Shown here in pieces: positions 42,650 through 47,120 of a stretch of DNA of 47,120 bases. The stretch comes from an uncultured Helicobacter sp. (GTDB lineage Bacteria > Campylobacterota > Campylobacteria > Campylobacterales > Helicobacteraceae). The notes beneath the pieces are model-generated. The model searched no databases. It saw only the letters and a list, made by a program, of their open reading frames with translations, and had not been told where the DNA came from. The stretch lies in the NCBI GenBank assembly GCA_944323645.1, contig CALUTE010000016.1:1-47120 (forward strand), in the 5' to 3' direction. Numbering within the stretch: the first letter of the stretch is position 1; every line of letters begins with the position of its first letter. Made by a program: the position numbers and the translations under genes.

Positions 42650-43666
42650 CTAATACACGCGCACAATAAACCGTCGATATAATAAGTATGAACCAATAAA
42701 CCATACCAGTGGTAAAAAAATAATGCCAACAAAAGGTGCGTTTTGGCTAAGAATATGCATAGCAACAAAATACCCCCCAACGCTTATAAGCAAATACGCA
42801 TAGCTAAGATTCTTATGAAACCTTGGGTTTGCTACACCAAAAAGTACTATAAGAAAAACACTTGCGATAGGGAAAAGCGAAGTAATAAGCGCTTGAGCAA
42901 GTCGGCGCGCTTGGGAATGATTACCCTCAAAAGCACTCTTCCAATACGCCCACAAATCATACGAGCTAAGATTTACTTCATCAAGCTTGGTATTCACTCG
43001 CATTTGCGCAAAATCCACGCGTTGCACCTGATTTGGCTCAGTAAAATATGCACTTCCATTACGCAAAATAAGTGTAAAGACCCCATCATCATTAATAATC
43101 TCGCCTTCCTGTGCTAACACAAAGCTTTCTTGAGATTCCAGATTGCTTGAAAACAGTACTAATCCTTCATAATGCTTATCCCTAACTCTATCCACATACA
43201 CAAGCCAATCACCAAGCTTTTGCCCAAATTCACCAGCTTTAATGTTGATATTAACTTCAGCACGCTTTTGTGCCATAAAATTAGCATAAGCACTTTTAGA
43301 GAGAGGAATAAGTGCTAGCGAAAAAAACAATAGCACAATGCTTACAAAAACACTAATCCCAACAAACATACCAAGAATCTTGCGTGGTGCAATCCCAAGT
43401 GAAAAAAGTACAAGCAACTCATAATCAAAAGAGAGTTTGGAGAGTCCAAGAACACAAGCACAAAAAAAGGTAATAGGAATGATAAAAAAAATGCCATTTG
43501 GCATAGAATACAAAAAGATCTGTCCTAAATCCCAAATATTTAGTTTAACAAACTGCGTAACAGTTGCAAGTCCAATAAGTAAAACAACAGAAGCGATAAA
43601 AAACAATACGATAAAAAATGGTAAAAAAATCTGTGCAACAGAATAGAATAAATACCGCTTCATCAT
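42650..43666 (-). CDS. LptF/LptG-family permease
   Basis: A 338-residue protein with three N-terminal helices, a large periplasmic beta-rich domain (about residues 120-250; AEVNINIKAGEFGQKLGDWLVYVDRV, VFTLILRNGSAYF) and three C-terminal helices ending SYLLYRRF. This is the layout of LptF and LptG, the membrane subunits of the LPS exporter LptB2FG. Which of the two it is cannot be decided here; the partner is not in the window. AGGAG lies seven bases upstream, and the ATG overlaps the stop of the peptidase gene by four bases (ATGA). It ends the nrdB operon. Confidence 0.85.
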   Translation of the reverse strand: MMKRYLFYSVAQIFLPFFIVLFFIASVVLLIGLATVTQFVKLNIWDLGQIFLYSMPNGIFFIIPITFFCACVLGLSKLSFDYELLVLFSLGIAPRKILGMFVGISVFVSIVLLFFSLALIPLSKSAYANFMAQKRAEVNINIKAGEFGQKLGDWLVYVDRVRDKHYEGLVLFSSNLESQESFVLAQEGEIINDDGVFTLILRNGSAYFTEPNQVQRVDFAQMRVNTKLDEVNLSSYDLWAYWKSAFEGNHSQARRLAQALITSLFPIASVFLIVLFGVANPRFHKNLSYAYLLISVGGYFVAMHILSQNAPFVGIIFLPLVWFIGSYLLYRRFIVRVY

Positions 43667-44478
43667 TGCAGTACTCCTATCAAAAGCCCTAGCGCCAAGC
43701 CACCAACAATATAAGGAATTAAAGGAATCATAGTTGGTGTTTTTGTGTGTCTAACCAAAATTTTAGCACAAATCACTACCAAGCTTGCTAGAACACAACC
43801 CCAAAAAATGCATAAAATCATATTATAAAACCCAACAAGCCCACTCACGCTTGCACAAAACAAAATATCCGCTTCGCCAAGTACTTCTTTGTGTAGAAGC
43901 ATTTTCCCAAGTGTACTAAATACCGCTAAAAGCCCAGCACCAAGCAATACATCAGAAAATATATGCAAAGGTATATCCAAAGAAAACTCTTGTCCAGCTA
44001 TCACAAAAAATGGCAAAAACCCCTTACCGAGTGCAAGCACAAAAAGCGCCAAATTCTGCCAATCTAAAACCGCATAACAAGCAATATCCCACGCACAAAG
44101 CGCAATGACAAGCACCACAATAGCCCATACCCATAACATAGCAACAAGCGATACAAGCACATAGCCAGACAAAGCACACATAGCACCGCCTAAAAGAATC
44201 CAAGCAAATCCTCTCTTGCTGTAAGGTAATGCAAAAGAATCTGGTATGGATTCTATGCTGCTATGGTAAGGAGAAGCATTGAATATACTAGATTCCCTCT
44301 CCCTAGATATGTATTCATTTCGCAAAAACAGCCTACGAATAAAAAGCCAGACAAATGCTGCACCAAATACCGCCCCAACCCCACATAGCAAAATCTTATC
44401 AGTAATGCCATAGGGCAATTCACAAAGTGTTTGCCAAAATATATCAGGAGCAATGCTAAACTCGCGCAAAACCTCCAT
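43663..44478 (-). CDS. A24-family prepilin-peptidase-like membrane protein
   Basis: A 271-residue polytopic protein with seven or eight helices. The aspartyl sites of the A24 family appear as AWDIACYAVLDWQN (first Asp) and GEADILFCASVSGLVG, which corresponds to the GxGDxxL motif with Ala replacing the second Gly. The cysteine-rich cytoplasmic domain of bifunctional PilD proteins is absent; a hydrophilic loop (NEYISRERESS...) sits near its place. Thus only cleavage, not N-methylation, could be expected. No pilin gene is near. It lies four bases from pcm and overlaps the LptF/G-like gene. Confidence 0.65.
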   Translation of the reverse strand: MEVLREFSIAPDIFWQTLCELPYGITDKILLCGVGAVFGAAFVWLFIRRLFLRNEYISRERESSIFNASPYHSSIESIPDSFALPYSKRGFAWILLGGAMCALSGYVLVSLVAMLWVWAIVVLVIALCAWDIACYAVLDWQNLALFVLALGKGFLPFFVIAGQEFSLDIPLHIFSDVLLGAGLLAVFSTLGKMLLHKEVLGEADILFCASVSGLVGFYNMILCIFWGCVLASLVVICAKILVRHTKTPTMIPLIPYIVGGLALGLLIGVLQ

Positions 44479-44481
44479 AAC

Positions 44482-45147
44482 TTAGCGCTCAATCCCACTA
44501 ATCACTGGCACAAACAAACAAGATTCTAAAACCTCTTCATCTGTAAGAACACCATTACGCTTAGTAAAACGCTTAATCACCTGTGTAGATGCTTGACTCT
44601 GTTTTGACTTGGCAAATGAAGTGGTCAATACTGTGTCGCTAGATTCTGATGCTATACTCATAGGTGCGACCAAAATTCCTCCTTCTTCCAACTGATCGAT
44701 GAGTGCTTGGGGGATCTCGCCATCAAGACAAGCTGAAAATAAAATTCTATCATAAGGAGCAAACTCTTCCCAGCCGCACTGCCCATCACCAAATTTCGTA
44801 TGAATATTGCTCGCACAGCTTTTTCGGATTCTTAGCCGTGCCTCAAATAAAAGTCGCTCAATGCGCTCAATACTAAACACACGCCGAAAGATTTTTGAAA
44901 GCACCATCGCTTGATATCCGCTCCCACAACCTATTTCAAGCACACTATCCCCGGGCGTTAAAAATTGCGTCATTTTAGCAACCGTTAGTGGCGAAGAAAT
45001 CCACTGCTGTGCGTCCATTGGTAGCGGATCAAGACCATAGGCTAAATGCTTATAAAAATCTGGCACAAAATCTTCTCTATTGACAGACTCTAAAGCTTGA
45101 CGCACAAAAGATTGCAAGGGAAATACTTTTGCAATCTCATTACACAT
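44482..45147 (-). CDS. pcm: Protein-L-isoaspartate O-methyltransferase
   Basis: Repairs isoaspartyl damage in proteins by SAM-dependent carboxyl methylation. Typical blocks: the N-terminal [42 protein letters not shown] motif [23 protein letters not shown] and [15 protein letters not shown], then [16 protein letters not shown] chose the ATG at 45147 because AAAGGA is six bases upstream; the in-frame ATG at 45171 overlaps the preceding gene and has its purine run directly against it. With the later start there is an 11-base gap after the hydrolase gene. pcm and nrdB are also close neighbours in H. pylori. Confidence 0.93.
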   Translation of the reverse strand: MCNEIAKVFPLQSFVRQALESVNREDFVPDFYKHLAYGLDPLPMDAQQWISSPLTVAKMTQFLTPGDSVLEIGCGSGYQAMVLSKIFRRVFSIERIERLLFEARLRIRKSCASNIHTKFGDGQCGWEEFAPYDRILFSACLDGEIPQALIDQLEEGGILVAPMSIASESSDTVLTTSFAKSKQSQASTQVIKRFTKRNGVLTDEEVLESCLFVPVISGIER

Positions 45148-45158
45148 AAAATGTCCTT

Positions 45159-45896
45159 TTATCTGGTGCATTCCTTGAGCCCTATATTAATGTATTTGCG
45201 CATTTTTTCAACCTCAGCGAGATCAATTTTTGCATGAATCACTTCAAGGCTATCATCTTTATAAACTCTACCATAAGGGCTAATAATAGCACTAGATTTT
45301 GCCATATTCAAACTTGCACTGCCGCTTGCGACTACAAAGCTTTCATTGGCAATAGCAAGTGCTTTGCAAAGAGTTTCAAAATGATCTTTGCGTGCTTTAC
45401 CCCATTGTGCTGGGATAAAAATAATATCAACCCCTTTAAGTCGGCTCCAAAGCTCTATAAAACGTAGTTCAAAACACACAAGTGCTCCACAATTAATGCT
45501 ATCAATACGGAATGGAATAATCTCATTAATAGAACCTGGAGCAAAGTGCAAATGCTCATCACCAAGCAAAAAAAGCTCATATTTTGCTTGTTTATGAACA
45601 AGCTCACCCCCAGAAAAGACTTTAAGATTGTTATAAAATTTGTGTCTCTTTTTTTCAATCATTGTAGTGATGATTGTATGTTTGGCACTGGCTTTGAGCA
45701 ATTGCTCGGTTGCATATTTGCTAAATTCATTTGCTTCTTCCATTTTTTGGTAGCAAAACCCACTAAACACAAGCTCGGGTGTAAGCAAGATAGCACCCTC
45801 TTCACTCTCTTGTATTGCTTTCAGTACGCGCGCTAAATTCTCCTCGAACTTTTGCTTTGTCTTGATTTGTAGCGTATATATGTCTTTAAAAATCAT
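45159..45896 (-). CDS. Carbon-nitrogen hydrolase (nitrilase superfamily), intact triad
   Basis: A 245-residue cytoplasmic amidase-like enzyme. The catalytic triad is complete: E41 in [12 protein letters not shown]105 in HKQAKYELF, and C141 in [10 protein letters not shown]. The block [30 protein letters not shown] is the usual structural core. Such enzymes hydrolyse omega-amides or carbamoyl compounds; the substrate cannot be told. The start ATG lies in the last codons of nrdB (11-base overlap), with GGGAG about 12 bases upstream, so expression is coupled to nrdB and pcm. Confidence 0.85.
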   Translation of the reverse strand: MIFKDIYTLQIKTKQKFEENLARVLKAIQESEEGAILLTPELVFSGFCYQKMEEANEFSKYATEQLLKASAKHTIITTMIEKKRHKFYNNLKVFSGGELVHKQAKYELFLLGDEHLHFAPGSINEIIPFRIDSINCGALVCFELRFIELWSRLKGVDIIFIPAQWGKARKDHFETLCKALAIANESFVVASGSASLNMAKSSAIISPYGRVYKDDSLEVIHAKIDLAEVEKMRKYINIGLKECTR

Positions 45897-46929
45897 CGAA
45901 GTTTATGCTCCCTTTTGTGTAGTTTGTTACCTTCGCTTCAAAGAAGTTTGTTTTTTGCTCATTAAAGCTAGAAAAAGAATCTACCCATTTAATAGGGTGT
46001 GTGGCATTATAGATTCTAGGCAACCCAACTTTGCTTAAGCGCTCATCTGCTAGATATTCTATATATTGTCTGATAATGCCTGAAGTGAGTCCTAGAATCT
46101 GCCCTTGCGTAATATAATCGCCCCAAGCAGATTCCACATCAACAGCACCCTTAAACATCTCTATCACTTCTTCCTCAAGGCTTTTTGTAAAAAGGTCAGC
46201 ACGCTCTTTGCGCAACGTATTTATCGTATGCTGAAATAAATACAAATGTGTAATCTCATCGCGCTGAATGAAACGAATCATCTGTGCAGAACCAAGCATT
46301 TTTCCCGTGCGTGCAAGTGTGTAGAAAAAACAAAATCCACTATAAAAATAAATTCCTTCTAGAATCTGGTTGGCAAAAAGAGCCTTGATAAAGTTACGCT
46401 CTGTAGGATTCTCTGCAAGTCCAATGTAGATATTTGCGATATAGTCGTTTTTGTTGCGTAGCTGCATATCAGAGCGCCACATATCGTAGATTTCGTCTGT
46501 ATTTGCCGAAATAGATTCCACCATAACTGCATAGCTTTGCGAATGGAGCGCCTCCTCGAAAGCTTGACGTATAAAAACAAGATTGAGTTCAGGGCTTGTA
46601 ATATAGGGGTTTATATTATCGTTGAGATTGTTTGTCTGAAGAGAATCCATAAAAATAAGCTGTGCAAGTGCCCTATCATAACCTATTTTCTCTTGCTCTG
46701 TTAGCCCCCTCTCATAGTCACGCTTGTCAGGTACCATATTTACTTCTTCAGGAAACCACGTATTTGCGAGCATAGTTTTCCATAATTTATAAGCCCACTG
46801 GTATTTCACACGATTAAGATCAAAAATCGCTGTAGGTTTTCCACCAAAAATCCGCCTATCATTAACGCTTTCATTAGAATGTGGATCGTATATTTTTTTG
46901 TGTTTGAGTCGTACTTCGTGTGCTGCCAT
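45886..46929 (-). CDS. nrdB: Ribonucleoside-diphosphate reductase beta subunit (R2)
   Basis: Class I small subunit providing the tyrosyl radical for deoxynucleotide synthesis. The 347-residue ferritin-like protein contains the iron-ligand helices: [46 protein letters not shown] and [19 protein letters not shown]. The C-terminal tail (KGSINFDDF), acidic and ending in an aromatic residue, is the part that docks on NrdA. Full length; the ATG is followed by [14 protein letters not shown]. It heads the five-gene operon nrdB-hydrolase-pcm-A24-LptF/G. NrdA is not in the window. Confidence 0.95.
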   Translation of the reverse strand: MAAHEVRLKHKKIYDPHSNESVNDRRIFGGKPTAIFDLNRVKYQWAYKLWKTMLANTWFPEEVNMVPDKRDYERGLTEQEKIGYDRALAQLIFMDSLQTNNLNDNINPYITSPELNLVFIRQAFEEALHSQSYAVMVESISANTDEIYDMWRSDMQLRNKNDYIANIYIGLAENPTERNFIKALFANQILEGIYFYSGFCFFYTLARTGKMLGSAQMIRFIQRDEITHLYLFQHTINTLRKERADLFTKSLEEEVIEMFKGAVDVESAWGDYITQGQILGLTSGIIRQYIEYLADERLSKVGLPRIYNATHPIKWVDSFSSFNEQKTNFFEAKVTNYTKGSINFDDF

Positions 46930-47120
46930 TTCACCCTCATTCTGGAATTGTAGAACACGGATTGTAGCGTAAAGACTTTTAAGTGTACCTTTTTTTGTGA
47001 TCCTAATCAGCGCAGGAAAATAATTAAATTGCCATTCTTCAATACTTGCCTATACAAATATTGTAACTTTTTTGCCATTTTTTATAAAAACTTATCAAAA
47101 ATGTTTAAAAAAATTCGTTT
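46930..47120. other. Non-coding upstream region of nrdB
   Basis: A/T-rich sequence up to the window edge with no supported gene. It must contain the nrdB promoter on the minus strand; an ACAATATTTGT near-palindrome (47054-47064) is visible but matches no known box well. Confidence 0.4.

Noticed and set aside
47054-47064. ACAATATTTGT as an NrdR box upstream of nrdB
   Set aside because: It lacks the ACAC/GTGT ends of NrdR boxes, is single instead of paired, and Helicobacter is not known to use NrdR.

Overview
The window looks like chromosome from a Helicobacter, probably one of the enterohepatic species. The evidence is the AT-rich base composition, the single XerH-type recombinase, gene blocks that are also neighbours in Helicobacter pylori (rpmE-rsmI-rlmB plus two conserved unknowns; pcm-nrdB; xseB beside a nitrilase homologue; a tandem pair of sodium-symporter genes), the FlgR-type regulator, and G/C homopolymer tracts used for phase variation. 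I could not run searches, so the species is not assigned. I see no rRNA, tRNA, CRISPR array, insertion sequence or prophage.

Layout. 1-1386: tail of an MBOAT acyltransferase and its SGNH-like partner. 1509-2705: an MFS transporter. 2848-8381: a plus-strand run pheS-pheT-aroA-ispH. 8552-12858: a minus-strand run hemJ, argH, ubiE and an M48 peptidase. 13049-16884: an outer-membrane protein, a SLAC1/TehA-type channel, xerH and a two-repeat DUF305 protein. 16930-17399: debris of a decayed gene. 17565-20015: bamA. 20144-24617: minus-strand thrS-infC, and an unknown gene cotranscribed with flgR.

The most interesting part is 24702-27319, a tightly packed minus-strand operon of an N-acetyl sugar amidotransferase and two SAM methyltransferases. 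Each gene is interrupted by one long C or G tract (11, 14 and 13 bases), and each tract has a length that puts the gene out of frame as sequenced. The gene set resembles the Campylobacter PtmG/PtmH-type steps that add an acetamidino group to a flagellar nonulosonic acid and then methylate it. The genes lie next to flgR, but that link is inference.

27609-36581 is a plus-strand stretch of translation and RNA-modification genes (rpmE, rsmI, rlmB), two conserved unknowns, alaC, two NSS-family sodium symporters that share a 561-bp identical block (gene conversion or recent duplication), xseB, and a nitrilase homologue lacking the catalytic Lys and Cys. 36768-38700 holds an outer-membrane protein, a small lipoprotein and a short gene whose start overlaps the lipoprotein start head to head. 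38837-42346 is a tricarballylate/citrate catabolic unit (tcuA-tcuB) with a GntR/FadR-type regulator; the same short inverted repeat occurs upstream of both units. 42650-46929 is an overlapping minus-strand operon: nrdB, an intact nitrilase-family hydrolase, pcm, a prepilin-peptidase-like protein and an LptF/LptG-type permease.

Across the whole window the 7-mer AGAWTCT, which contains a GANTC core, is far more frequent than base composition predicts, in genes and between them, and it builds several hairpins.
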